Assembly: GCA_964547525.1 (NCBI GenBank)
Contig: CAZJOD010000108.1
Location: 1-13,106 of the forward strand
From: CAZJOD01 sp964547525
Lineage (GTDB): Bacteria; Bacillota; Clostridia; JAAYHZ01
Reading direction: 5' to 3'
Length of the DNA: 13,106 nucleotides
Shown: positions 5,485 through 13,106 of the stretch, one piece after another
Layout of the letters: the number at the start of each line of letters is the position of its first letter
Position numbering within the stretch: the first letter of the stretch is position 1
The notes under the pieces: generated by a model
Databases searched by the model: none
What the model was told of the DNA's origin: nothing
What the model saw: only the letters and a program-made list of their open reading frames with translations
Translations under genes and position numbers: made by a program

Positions 5485-6531
5485 ATGAAAAAGCAGAAAA
5501 TTCTTATAGGTATGAGTGGAGGAGTGGATAGTTCCGTCACGGCAAAAATATTAAAGGAGCAAGACAACGATCTTGTCGGTATTACGTTATGGCTTAGTGG
5601 TGAAAAAGAGCATTTTAATGAAAAGGCTGAAAAAGCGGCCGGCGTTTGTAATACTTTGGGTATACGGCATATGGTACTTGATATGCGAAAATCCTTTTCT
5701 TGTAATGTTGTTGACTATTTCATCAATTCATACCGAAAGGGAATGACACCTAATCCTTGTGTTTGTTGTAATATGCACATAAAATTCGGTTCATTGCTTG
5801 AGTGGGCCTTAGATAACGGATTTGACAAAGTGGCAACCGGTCATTACGCCGGCATTTTATATGATGAGTTGAAAAATAGATATTTATTGCATAAAGCCAT
5901 TGATAATAAAAAAGACCAAACATATTTTCTTTACGGATTAACACAATTTCAATTATCTAAAATAGTAATGCCGTTAGGTGAATATTATAAAGATGATATT
6001 AAAAAGTTAGCGGTTGACTTGGGTTATGAAACTGAGCAATATAAAGAAAGCCAAGAAATATGTTTTATCCCGGATGGTAATTATAGGGATTACATAAATA
6101 TGAAAACAGGAAATATTCCTGATCCGGGTTGGTTTATTGATATACATGGAAATAAAATAAAACAGCATCAAGGTATTATCTCTTACACTATCGGTCAAAG
6201 AAAAGGTTTGGGATTGTCTTTAGGTTACCCGGCATATGTTATTGATGTTAATGTTAAAAATAATACTGTGACGGTAGGACGAGAAGAAAATTTATATAAA
6301 GATCACATGTATGTTACCGATTTTAATAATATCAAGTATGATTGTTTAAATGACGGAACTTATAATGTAAAAATACGTCATACAAAAAAGGAAGCTCAGG
6401 CGTTTGTTCAAATGGAAGGTGATCGTGTATATGTGAAGTTCGCAGAACCACAAAAAGCGGTGACCGCGGGACAGTCTGCAGTTATATATGAAGATGACAT
6501 TGTTGTAGGCGGAGGGATTATTGTTTATTAA
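5485..6531 (+). CDS. mnmA: tRNA-specific 2-thiouridylase MnmA, CxxC...C type
   Basis: MnmA adenylates U34 of Lys, Glu and Gln tRNAs and replaces the 2-oxygen with sulfur. The 348-residue product has the PP-loop ATP site GMSGGVDSS (S11-S17), then NPCVCCNMHIKFG, KKDQTYFLYGL, SQEICFIPDGNYRDY, the SYTIGQRKGLG block and the C-terminal beta-barrel tRNA-binding domain. The cysteine matching the catalytic residue of the E. coli enzyme (NPDILCN) is C95, and the second is C193 in QEICFI. Where E. coli has Asp, this protein has C92, giving C92xxC95...C193, the arrangement associated with Fe-S-dependent U34 thiolases; a further C94 is adjacent. It lies 259 bp after iscU in the usual iscS-iscU-mnmA order. 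No clear promoter of its own was found, although a TATAAT at 5434-5439 lacks only a good -35. Confidence 0.95.
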   Translation: MKKQKILIGMSGGVDSSVTAKILKEQDNDLVGITLWLSGEKEHFNEKAEKAAGVCNTLGIRHMVLDMRKSFSCNVVDYFINSYRKGMTPNPCVCCNMHIKFGSLLEWALDNGFDKVATGHYAGILYDELKNRYLLHKAIDNKKDQTYFLYGLTQFQLSKIVMPLGEYYKDDIKKLAVDLGYETEQYKESQEICFIPDGNYRDYINMKTGNIPDPGWFIDIHGNKIKQHQGIISYTIGQRKGLGLSLGYPAYVIDVNVKNNTVTVGREENLYKDHMYVTDFNNIKYDCLNDGTYNVKIRHTKKEAQAFVQMEGDRVYVKFAEPQKAVTAGQSAVIYEDDIVVGGGIIVY

Positions 6532-6601
6532 TCATCATTGAGCCTATCGATGATTGCGTCTGTATATTTCATATTTAAACAGATAAATCAAGGAGACCGG
6601 A

Positions 6602-7618
6602 TTGAAAAAGATACTTTTTAACATTGTATTAACAGTTTTATTTGCTTTAGTGATGATTTTGATTATTATTAAATTTGAAGACCCCGGTATGTTGCAAAAT
6701 ACATGGGCTCTTATAAATTATAATTATTTGGTTGTCGCATGTGTTTTTATGGTTATATATTGGTTATTTGACGGGGTTTTACTTTATAACATGGTGGGAA
6801 TAATGTCTTATAAGCTATCGTATAGAAATTCATTCAATATCACCATGTCGGTGCAGTTTTTTAACGCCATAACACCGTTTGCATCCGGAGGTCAGCCGGC
6901 TATGGTTTATTTACTTAGTAAAAAAGGTATAACATACGGTGAATCGACAGCACTTGTGGTACTAAAATCCATAATATTCCAAGCATCTTTATTTGTCGTT
7001 ACAATATTTTCGATAATTTTTAATTACGGATTTTTTATACGTAATATAAACGGATTTATTCCTCTTTTTCTTATCGGTAGTTTAACTAATATAGGAGTTA
7101 TTCTTTTTTACTGTATGTTCTTTAACAAGTTTTTGATGTCTAAAATTATGAATGGTTTATGCAACCTTATATGTAAGATTGGCTTTAAAAAACAGATAGA
7201 TAAATTCAGAGACAATGTAAATAAAGAAATCGAAGTTATGGGAACAGCAATGCATACTATCAGAAAAAATAAGAGGAGAATAACAAGGTTTGTATTTATA
7301 AGTGTTATAAAGATTACTGTTTTATGTTCGATACTGTATTTTATTCAATTGGCGTGTGAGCCTGTTAAAGCATCTTATATTAATATGCTGACTTCACAAT
7401 ATATGGTAACCATGATAACCAGTCTGGTCCCGTCTCCCGGTGCCGCAGGCGGAGCCGAGGGGGTAGGTTATGTATTCTTTAATGTTTTCTTTAAAACATC
7501 TTCAGTGCTGGCGGTAGTTTTTCTGTGGAGATTGATAACTTATTATTCCAATTTATTGATAGGGGGTATCTTTTGTTTGTTAAATAAAGATAGACCCCTT
7601 AAACAAGAACCTTCATAA
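6602..7618 (+). CDS. Flippase-like integral membrane protein (LPG synthase TM / UPF0104 family)
   Basis: This 338-residue polytopic protein has about eight predicted helices, e.g. residues 6-25, 41-62, 121-145, 152-176, 230-250 and 295-330. Family marks are NAITPFASGGQPAMVYLL near residue 92 and TSLVPSPGAAGGAEG near residue 277, matching the conserved Pro/Gly-rich loops of the membrane domain shared by MprF, YbhN and AglD-like proteins. It lacks the MprF aminoacyl-transfer domain, so it is a stand-alone membrane unit whose lipid substrate is unknown. The start is TTG 6602 with AAGGAG at 6590-6595, 6 nt upstream. It follows mnmA after 70 bp without an evident promoter, so it may be read through from the mnmA message. 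Family confident; function not assigned. Confidence 0.8.
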   Translation: MKKILFNIVLTVLFALVMILIIIKFEDPGMLQNTWALINYNYLVVACVFMVIYWLFDGVLLYNMVGIMSYKLSYRNSFNITMSVQFFNAITPFASGGQPAMVYLLSKKGITYGESTALVVLKSIIFQASLFVVTIFSIIFNYGFFIRNINGFIPLFLIGSLTNIGVILFYCMFFNKFLMSKIMNGLCNLICKIGFKKQIDKFRDNVNKEIEVMGTAMHTIRKNKRRITRFVFISVIKITVLCSILYFIQLACEPVKASYINMLTSQYMVTMITSLVPSPGAAGGAEGVGYVFFNVFFKTSSVLAVVFLWRLITYYSNLLIGGIFCLLNKDRPLKQEPS

Positions 7619-7664
7619 ACGGTGTAATATGTGGTATAAATGTATAGGCATTGCCAAATTATTG

Positions 7665-7694
7665 TTGCTATACTTTGATATAAAGGTGTATAAT
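7665..7694 (+). promoter_or_regulatory. Candidate promoter of the DUF4321-maf-mre operon
   Basis: TATAAT (7689-7694) with TTGCTA (7665-7670, 4/6 to consensus) at 18-bp spacing. An 8-bp perfect inverted repeat, TATACTTT (7669-7676) and AAAGTATA (7698-7705), flanks the -10 box. This is the only promoter-like signal in the 138-bp gap before the operon. Confidence 0.5.
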
Positions 7695-7756
7695 TATAAA
7701 GTATATGTATAGTAAAAAAGTTAAGCATATTGTTTTAGATATAGAAAGGAGACAAT

Positions 7757-8023
7757 ATGAGAAGAGAAAAGAGTGCTTGGATATTTTTACTTTTAATTTT
7801 TGTGCTGTCATTAGCCGGAGGTGTATTAGGAGAATTATTGTCACAATATAAATTTTTCTCTTGGATGAGTTTAGGTGGTCAAAACGGATACATAACTTTA
7901 TTTGATTTTGATTTAAAACCATTGTTAGATTTTCACCTTTTAAAGATTAATTTTGGCTTAACAATGAGATTGAACGTAGGAAGTATATTAGGAGCCATAT
8001 TAGCTATCATTATATATAAGTGA
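7757..8023 (+). CDS. DUF4321 family small membrane protein
   Basis: The 88-residue protein has an N-terminal membrane helix (residues 8-27, ending in LAGGVLGELL) and a C-terminal one (about 70-87, LNVGSILGAILAIIIYK), with a loop of about 40 residues between. The GGVLGELL block and the closing N-x-G-S-I-L/I-G helix match my memory of DUF4321 proteins, which in Clostridia are typically encoded just before maf and mreB. Its function is not known. AAAGGAG lies 6 nt before the ATG. It is the first gene after the candidate promoter and is followed by maf after 18 nt, so it leads the cell-shape operon. Confidence 0.75.
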   Translation: MRREKSAWIFLLLIFVLSLAGGVLGELLSQYKFFSWMSLGGQNGYITLFDFDLKPLLDFHLLKINFGLTMRLNVGSILGAILAIIIYK

Positions 8024-8031
8024 AAATCGGT

Positions 8032-8037
8032 AGGAGG
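8032..8037 (+). promoter_or_regulatory. Perfect AGGAGG ahead of the maf TTG start
   Basis: AGGAGG ends 4 nt before TTG 8042. The strong site and the match of the resulting N-terminus (KEKIILASESPRR) to Maf proteins support the non-ATG start. Confidence 0.7.
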
Positions 8038-8041
8038 AAGA

Positions 8042-8629
8042 TTGAAGGAAAAAATTATTCTGGCGTCCGAATCACCAAGGAGGAAGGAATTACTAAAGAA
8101 CGTCGGTTGTGAATTTGAAGTAATACCATCCGGTTTTAATGAAGATAGTGTTATCTATGATGGTAATAATCCCTGCCTTTACGCAATGTCTTTAGCTGAG
8201 TTAAAGGCGGAAGAAGTATCTCGTTTATACGATGATTGTATAGTTTTAGCAGCTGACACAATAGTAATTTTAGAGGGTAAAATTTATGGCAAACCCATTA
8301 ATAGAAGTCAAGCGGAAAATATGCTGAAATATTTATCCGGAAAATGCCATAAAGTTATTACAGGTATTTGTATAATAAAAAGAATTGATAAATTAAAAAT
8401 TCAAGATTTTAAGTGTACCGATGTGTGGTTTGATGATTTATCAGATGAAAAGATCGAAAAATACTTGGATACCGGTGAATACAAAGATAAAGCCGGTTCT
8501 TACGGTATACAAGGAAAAGGTTCATTATTGGTAAAAAAAATAGATGGGTGCTTTTATAATGTAATGGGTTTGCCTATGAATACATTGGAAATAATGTTAA
8601 ATAAGATTGGAATTAGCTTATTTATGTAA
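8042..8629 (+). CDS. maf: Maf-family nucleoside triphosphate pyrophosphatase
   Basis: Maf hydrolyses non-canonical or excess nucleoside triphosphates (dTTP/UTP or 7-methyl-GTP type depending on subfamily) to monophosphate and pyrophosphate in the cytosol; overproduction blocks septation in some bacteria. The 195-residue length is normal. Visible are the substrate loop ASESPRRKELL at residues 8-18, AADTIV with the catalytic aspartate D72, YGKP, then DKAGSYGIQGKGS and the closing FYNVMGLP. It starts with TTG behind AGGAGG. Pairing with mreB downstream (26 nt) is common in Firmicutes. No radC gene is found between maf and mreB, as some relatives have. Confidence 0.93.
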   Translation: MKEKIILASESPRRKELLKNVGCEFEVIPSGFNEDSVIYDGNNPCLYAMSLAELKAEEVSRLYDDCIVLAADTIVILEGKIYGKPINRSQAENMLKYLSGKCHKVITGICIIKRIDKLKIQDFKCTDVWFDDLSDEKIEKYLDTGEYKDKAGSYGIQGKGSLLVKKIDGCFYNVMGLPMNTLEIMLNKIGISLFM

Positions 8630-8655
8630 TTGCGTTAGGAAGAAAGGAGACCTTT

Positions 8656-9660
8656 ATGGCAAGAGATATAGGAATTGATTTAGGAACTGCCAATACCATT
8701 GTTTATATGAAGGGTAAAGGGATTGTAGCAAATGAACCTACAGTGGTAGCTAAAAATAAAAAAACCGGCAAGATAATTGCCGTAGGCAGTGAGGCGAAAG
8801 AAATGCTTGGGCGAACACCCGGTCGCATAATTGCTACTAAACCTTTAAGTGGGGGTGTAATTGCCGATTATACCATTGCAAACGCTTTGATAGATTATTT
8901 CTTAAATAAAGCTATAAAAAAGTATCCTTTCTGTAAAACAAGGGTAGTTATCAGTGTTCCGACATGTGCATCGAAAGTTGAAAGGCAAGCTGTAAAAGAT
9001 GCCACATATGCCGCAGGTGCAAAAAGTGTGTTCCTCATTGAGGAATGTAAAGCATCAGCTATTGGTGCGGGAATGCCTGTCGCATCTCCGGTTGGCAATA
9101 TGATAGTGGATATAGGAGGGGGAACAACAGATATAGCTGTTATATCTCTAGGAGGTATTGTTGTATCCAGATCCATTGGTGTGGCGGGAAATTCCATTGA
9201 TGCGGCAATCGCCGACTATATTAAGAAAAAATATAATATGACAATAGGTGAAAGAACAGCAGAGAATATTAAAATTCAAATCGGTTATGCAAGTATTGAT
9301 CATGAAGAAAAGAAAATGAGTTTTAGTGGAATGAGTATATTCGAGGGATTACCTCAAAACAAAGAAATCTCTTCGTATGAGATGGTTGAACCTATAAGGC
9401 AGCAGGTTAATTTAATAATAGATGCAATAAAATCAGTTATTGAAAACACTCCACCGGAATTACTTGCCGACGTTATGGAAGACGGAATAATGTTAGCAGG
9501 AGGCGGTGCATATTTAAAGAATCTTGCTCAGGTAATAAGTTCGGAAAGTACAATGCCGGTTAAAATAGCACAAGATCCTCTTACATGTGTAGCACGAGGT
9601 GCAGGGAAGGTTTTAGAGGAGATAAAAGTTTTAGAAAGCAGTTTATTGGAAAATCAGTAA
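8656..9660 (+). CDS. mreB: Rod shape-determining protein MreB (divergent)
   Basis: MreB is a membrane-bound bacterial actin whose filaments steer the side-wall synthesis machinery. The 334-residue product has the actin-fold nucleotide motifs: DLGTANT (phosphate 1, residues 8-14), DIGGGTTDIAV (phosphate 2, 152-162) and MLAGGGAYL (adenosine, 279-287), and the block NMTIGERTAENIKIQIG. It differs from typical MreB/Mbl in two normally strict places: VPTCASKVERQAV (101-113) instead of a VPSGIT..E-type segment, and IEECKASAIGAG (128-139) instead of IEEP-x-A-A-AIGAG. The catalytic glutamate pair is kept. AAAGGAG precedes the ATG. mreC follows after 20 nt. It may be a fast-evolving MreB or an Mbl-like paralogue. 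Confidence 0.93.
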   Translation: MARDIGIDLGTANTIVYMKGKGIVANEPTVVAKNKKTGKIIAVGSEAKEMLGRTPGRIIATKPLSGGVIADYTIANALIDYFLNKAIKKYPFCKTRVVISVPTCASKVERQAVKDATYAAGAKSVFLIEECKASAIGAGMPVASPVGNMIVDIGGGTTDIAVISLGGIVVSRSIGVAGNSIDAAIADYIKKKYNMTIGERTAENIKIQIGYASIDHEEKKMSFSGMSIFEGLPQNKEISSYEMVEPIRQQVNLIIDAIKSVIENTPPELLADVMEDGIMLAGGGAYLKNLAQVISSESTMPVKIAQDPLTCVARGAGKVLEEIKVLESSLLENQ

Positions 9661-9680
9661 AATGAACCGGAGGTTTCAGG

Positions 9681-10541
9681 TTGAAACGCATAATAAGTAA
9701 CAAAGCAATAATATTTATGGTCGTATTGGTTTTATCGTTTGTTTTGTTAGCGGTAACTGCCAAGCCCGAAAGCAAGGTTCATGTTATTAGAAATGTAATT
9801 ACTATTCCGGTTCGTTTTGTCCAAGATTTTTTTTCTCAAAACATTAAGAAATTAACTGATACGGTAGATGCTATCAAAGAGAAAAGAGATTTACTTTCAG
9901 AAAACAGAGAATTAAAACAACAGATAAATATTTTAGAAAGCAGTAATAGGGCCTTTCTAGCGTTACAGGAAGAAAATAATAGGCTTAGAGAAGCATTGCG
10001 GTTAAAAGCTAAATATGCCGATTATCATATCATCGGAGGAAATGTAATATCAAAAGAATCAGGCAATTGGTTTGATATTTTTCGTGTTGACAGGGGGACA
10101 AAAGACGGTTTAGGAAGTGATATGGCCGTTATTACCCATGATAATTGCCTTGTTGGAAGAATCTTCATGACTGACTATAATTCTTCTATGATAGTATCAA
10201 TAATAGATCAAACCATGGGTGTCAGCGGATGGATCTCAAAACCCGGTGGAGGTGCCGTAACCGTAAGAGGAGATATAAACTTAAAAAGCGAAGGATTATG
10301 CAGAGTAACTAATATCAATATGGAAGTTAATATACAAAAAGGAGATATTATAGAGACTTCAGGTCTAGGAGGTATATACCCTAAGGGAATTACAATCGGT
10401 GAAGTTATTTCAGTTGTTGATATGCCTTCTTTAAATGAAAAATATGCATTGTTGAAACCAATGGCTGATTTTAAACGAATAGACGAGATATTTGTATTAA
10501 AAAGTCAAGAGGAAAATTTTGAGCAATCAGGTGGCACATAA
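9681..10541 (+). CDS. mreC: Rod shape-determining protein MreC
   Basis: MreC is a bitopic membrane protein that links MreB/MreD to PBP2 and activates transpeptidation. The 286-residue product has one signal-anchor helix (about residues 8-28, IIFMVVLVLSFVLLAV), a coiled coil (about 62-112, repeated Glu/Leu/Asn in LLSENRELKQQINILE and EENNRLREAL), then the extracytoplasmic beta-domain with NWFDIFRVDRGTKDGL, GVSGWI and TSGLGGIYPKGITIGEV, all typical. The start is TTG 9681 with CCGGAGG at 9667-9673, 7 nt upstream; no ATG is near. The stop TAA shares one base with the mreD start (TAATG), so the two are translationally coupled. Confidence 0.95.
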   Translation: MKRIISNKAIIFMVVLVLSFVLLAVTAKPESKVHVIRNVITIPVRFVQDFFSQNIKKLTDTVDAIKEKRDLLSENRELKQQINILESSNRAFLALQEENNRLREALRLKAKYADYHIIGGNVISKESGNWFDIFRVDRGTKDGLGSDMAVITHDNCLVGRIFMTDYNSSMIVSIIDQTMGVSGWISKPGGGAVTVRGDINLKSEGLCRVTNINMEVNIQKGDIIETSGLGGIYPKGITIGEVISVVDMPSLNEKYALLKPMADFKRIDEIFVLKSQEENFEQSGGT

Positions 10542-11050
10542 TGAACAAAAAGATTATTGCTTATATTTTTCTTTTTATATTTTCAATAATATTAAGAATT
10601 TTGCTTGGTGAATATGTCTATATAAATGGTATTACTCCCAACATATTACTAGTTACAATAGTTATTATTTCCGTTATAGTGCCTCATGGTTGGTTAAGCT
10701 TTATATATGCTTTATTTTGCGGAATACTTAATGATGTGTTATACTCAAAGCAGATCGGATATCACATTATTATTTTTATAGGTTTAGCATCAGTAATAAC
10801 GTATGCAAGAAGTAGGTTAATGAAGAATAATATTTTATTTTGTTTGCTATTTGTAGCGGTTGCAACAATTTTATACGAATTGTTCAGTTATTTTTTATTC
10901 GGATACTTCACCATGGGAGTAAGTTTTGTGATGCTAATGAATAGAACGGTTCTTCCGGGTTTATCAGGAAATATATTGTTAACACCTTTAGTTTATATAA
11001 TATATAACCGGCTATTTGTTTTTTTATCTGACGAGAAAGGAATTGTATGA
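10541..11050 (+). CDS. mreD: Rod shape-determining protein MreD
   Basis: MreD is an integral membrane partner of MreC in the elongation complex. The 169-residue length and the strongly hydrophobic profile fit, with five to six helices at about 5-23, 34-50, 52-67, 73-90, 100-121 and 140-161. The segment LFCGILNDVLYSKQIGYH is the most recognisable part (family members have a G-x-x-x-D near the same place). It begins inside the mreC stop and its own TGA overlaps the PBP2 start (ATGA), so the three are tightly coupled. Recognition rests on position and topology more than on sequence motifs. Confidence 0.9.
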   Translation: MNKKIIAYIFLFIFSIILRILLGEYVYINGITPNILLVTIVIISVIVPHGWLSFIYALFCGILNDVLYSKQIGYHIIIFIGLASVITYARSRLMKNNILFCLLFVAVATILYELFSYFLFGYFTMGVSFVMLMNRTVLPGLSGNILLTPLVYIIYNRLFVFLSDEKGIV

Positions 11051-13106
11051 AGATTCAAACTTATCAAAGAAGATTAATCATTATTAATATAATTTTTATA
11101 TTTATAATTTTTGCTTTCTTCGTTAGATTGTATGATATGCAAATAATTCACGGGCAAGCTCAAAGAAATATTTCTGCTACAAAAATCTATAAAGATATTC
11201 CAATAAACGCATACAGAGGTATGATTTTAGATAGAACCGGTCTACCGCTTGCAGTCAATACGCAAAATTATGACCTATACATACAAAGAGCCGGTTTGAA
11301 TGATTATGGAATGAATAGCGCTTTGTTGGAGATTTATACAATATTAACTCAAAACGGTGATAATTATATAAATAATTTATCTAAGTATTTCACAATAAAT
11401 CCCTTTTCATTTAAAGATATGACTAAAGAACAGATAGAAGGCTGGCAAGCGAACGTTAATACATTTAATATAAAAAAAGAAAATGTCATATATGATCCGG
11501 AAGCATTTTATATTTACCTCAGAGATCAGTATTTTAATATTGATAATACTTTATCACAAAAGCAAATATATGCGATTATGACAATTAGGTATGAAATTAT
11601 AACAAACGGTTGGAGGTTTTATGTCGGTGAACCTATAAAGATTGCTCAGAACATCTCCGGAGAAACATTGGCACAAGTAGAGGAAAAAAGTCATCTTATG
11701 CCCGGACTAATTACTAATGTGAATCCGCAAAGAGTATATGTAAATGCCGTAAACGCCGCTCATGTATTAGGATATATAGGCCTTATAGATTTGAACGAAT
11801 TGTCAAAAAATCCGAATTATGCATACGATGATATTATTGGTAAGACCGGTATCGAATTGGCTGCCGAAAAATATTTAAGAGGAAAAAACGGATTAAGAAA
11901 GATGGAAGTTGACCAACAAGGCAGAATTATGACTGAGTTGGAGGGAGAACCGGCAATACCGGGAAACGATGTTATATTAACTATTGATATGAAGTTGCAG
12001 TCGGTAGCTATGAATTCTTTAGAAAAAACTATCAATTCTATTGTGGCCAGGAAAAATATAAATCAAGGTAATTTCGGGGATGCAAATTGTGGAGCGGCGG
12101 TAGCAATTGATGTTAAAACCGGAGAAATTCTTGTTATGGCCAGCTATCCTTCATACGATCCGTCTTGCTTTATTGAAAACACTCACGAAGCACAAGAAAA
12201 AAGATTAGAGCTTATATTTGACAATGAGGGTAAACCTTTGTACAATCGTGCACTACAAGCCTCGTATGCACCGGGCTCCACTTTTAAACCTCTTGTAGGA
12301 ATTGCCGCTCTGCAAGAAGGCTTTCTTACACCTGAAAAAACAATTTTATGTGACGGGCATAATAACATAGGAGGTATGGAGTTTTATTGCTTGGAATATG
12401 TACAAGGCATGGGGATTCATGGAAATTTATCTTTAGAAAGAGCTATAGCGACATCTTGCAATTTATATTTTCACAAGCTTGGTGTTGAGACGGGTATAAG
12501 CAATATTGATAAATGGGCGAAAGAATTTGGATTGGGAGAAATGTCCGGTATAGAATTGCCGGGAGAAAATCCCGGGCAACGATCTAACAGAGAATATAAG
12601 TATAGAGTAAAAGGGGAAGATTGGTGGATCGCGGATACGGCACAAACTTCCATCGGACAGCTGTATAATAGCTTTACACCGTTACAATTGGCAAACTATG
12701 CAGCTACCATAGCTAACGGGGGAAAGAAAATGACTCCCCATATTATAAAAGAAGTAATTGATTGTAACAATAATACAGTGTACAAAGCAGAGCCTGAATA
12801 TGTACAATTAAACATTAATAGAGAGTATTTGGATATTGTTATGGATGGTATGCAAAGAGTGGCTTCGTCGGTCGAAGGTACTGTGGAACAGCATTTTAGA
12901 GATTTTCCCGTCAAAGTGGCAGGTAAAACCGGAACCGCTGAAACCGGCGCTGAAAGTAAGAGTTCTTCAAATGCCCTATTTATGTGTTACGCTCCGGCAC
13001 ACGATCCGCAAATAGCAGTGGCGGTGGTTATAGAAAAAGGTGTATGGGGTTCATATACAGCTCCTGTAGCTCGTGATATTTTAGCTGCATATTTCGGTTT
13101 AGATGC
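11047..13106 (+). CDS. mrdA: Penicillin-binding protein 2 (class B transpeptidase), 3' end beyond window
   Basis: This membrane-anchored D,D-transpeptidase crosslinks peptidoglycan during side-wall elongation with RodA and MreBCD. The frame runs from ATG 11047 to the window edge without a stop, 686 codons. It has a short cytoplasmic N-terminus, one membrane helix (about 9-29), the dimerisation domain opening with YRGMILDRTGLPLAVN (about 57-72), DDIIGKTGIELAAEKYLRG, and the transpeptidase domain from about residue 335. Catalytic motifs are intact: S411-T-F-K414 in APGSTFKP, S470-C-N472 in ATSCNLYF, and K627-T-G in AGKTGTAET. The SCN variant is still an SxN motif. The start overlaps the mreD stop by 4 nt. 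Only a short tail should lie past the window, unless it carries the long C-terminal extension found in some Clostridia. Confidence 0.95.
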   Translation, partial: MKIQTYQRRLIIINIIFIFIIFAFFVRLYDMQIIHGQAQRNISATKIYKDIPINAYRGMILDRTGLPLAVNTQNYDLYIQRAGLNDYGMNSALLEIYTILTQNGDNYINNLSKYFTINPFSFKDMTKEQIEGWQANVNTFNIKKENVIYDPEAFYIYLRDQYFNIDNTLSQKQIYAIMTIRYEIITNGWRFYVGEPIKIAQNISGETLAQVEEKSHLMPGLITNVNPQRVYVNAVNAAHVLGYIGLIDLNELSKNPNYAYDDIIGKTGIELAAEKYLRGKNGLRKMEVDQQGRIMTELEGEPAIPGNDVILTIDMKLQSVAMNSLEKTINSIVARKNINQGNFGDANCGAAVAIDVKTGEILVMASYPSYDPSCFIENTHEAQEKRLELIFDNEGKPLYNRALQASYAPGSTFKPLVGIAALQEGFLTPEKTILCDGHNNIGGMEFYCLEYVQGMGIHGNLSLERAIATSCNLYFHKLGVETGISNIDKWAKEFGLGEMSGIELPGENPGQRSNREYKYRVKGEDWWIADTAQTSIGQLYNSFTPLQLANYAATIANGGKKMTPHIIKEVIDCNNNTVYKAEPEYVQLNINREYLDIVMDGMQRVASSVEGTVEQHFRDFPVKVAGKTGTAETGAESKSSSNALFMCYAPAHDPQIAVAVVIEKGVWGSYTAPVARDILAAYFGLD

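Noticed and set aside
6530..6555. Inverted repeat AATCATC/GATGATT after mnmA as a terminator
   Set aside because: The stem is only 7 AT-rich bp with a 12-nt loop and no following T-run.
1793..12914. Many minus-strand open frames of 60-144 codons, e.g. 4320-4688, 8895-9197 and the set at 11817-12914
   Set aside because: Each lies opposite a well-recognised plus-strand gene, or in AT-rich spacer sequence with low-complexity residues; none has a recognisable family or a convincing ribosome site.

Overview
The window is about 35-40% GC by eye and reads as a chromosomal core segment of a low-GC Gram-positive bacterium, most likely class Clostridia. The evidence is the gene order (rarA, then nifS/iscS-nifU/iscU-mnmA, then DUF4321-maf-mreBCD-PBP2), strong AGGAGG-type ribosome sites, three likely TTG starts, and sigma-A promoters with near-consensus boxes. 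Every supported gene lies on the + strand. A run of exactly 100 N inside rarA marks this as a draft, probably metagenomic, scaffold. I saw no tRNA, rRNA, CRISPR array, insertion sequence, phage gene or defence system. This is mostly ordinary housekeeping DNA, and the second-look items are mainly in the spaces between genes.

Layout: 2-361 is the tail of a DapA/NanA-superfamily aldolase. 566-1804 is glyA, behind a perfect consensus promoter. 2020-3174 is rarA, with a scaffold gap over its Walker B region. 3171-3371 is a small two-helix membrane protein coupled to rarA. 3595-6531 is a sulfur-transfer cluster: cysteine desulfurase, IscU-type scaffold, and the tRNA 2-thiouridylase MnmA. 6602-7618 is a flippase-like membrane protein. 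7757 to the end is a tight cell-shape operon: DUF4321 protein, maf, mreB, mreC, mreD, and the class B penicillin-binding protein PBP2, which is cut by the window edge.

How they work together: IscS takes sulfur from cysteine and passes it to IscU for Fe-S assembly and to MnmA for the s2U34 modification of tRNA. This MnmA carries the CxxC...C arrangement linked to Fe-S-dependent thiolases, which fits its position beside iscU. In the last operon MreB, MreC and MreD form the membrane scaffold that directs PBP2 transpeptidation along the side wall. Maf is a house-cleaning nucleotide pyrophosphatase often found next to mre genes.

The most interesting non-coding items are: a 21-bp-arm inverted repeat in the leader of the desulfurase gene, in the slot where related genomes often carry an Rrf2-type regulator; a small palindromic repeat present three times between 361 and 1990; and a 259-bp iscU-mnmA spacer that shows both nested base-pairing and a coding-like reading frame broken by one stop.
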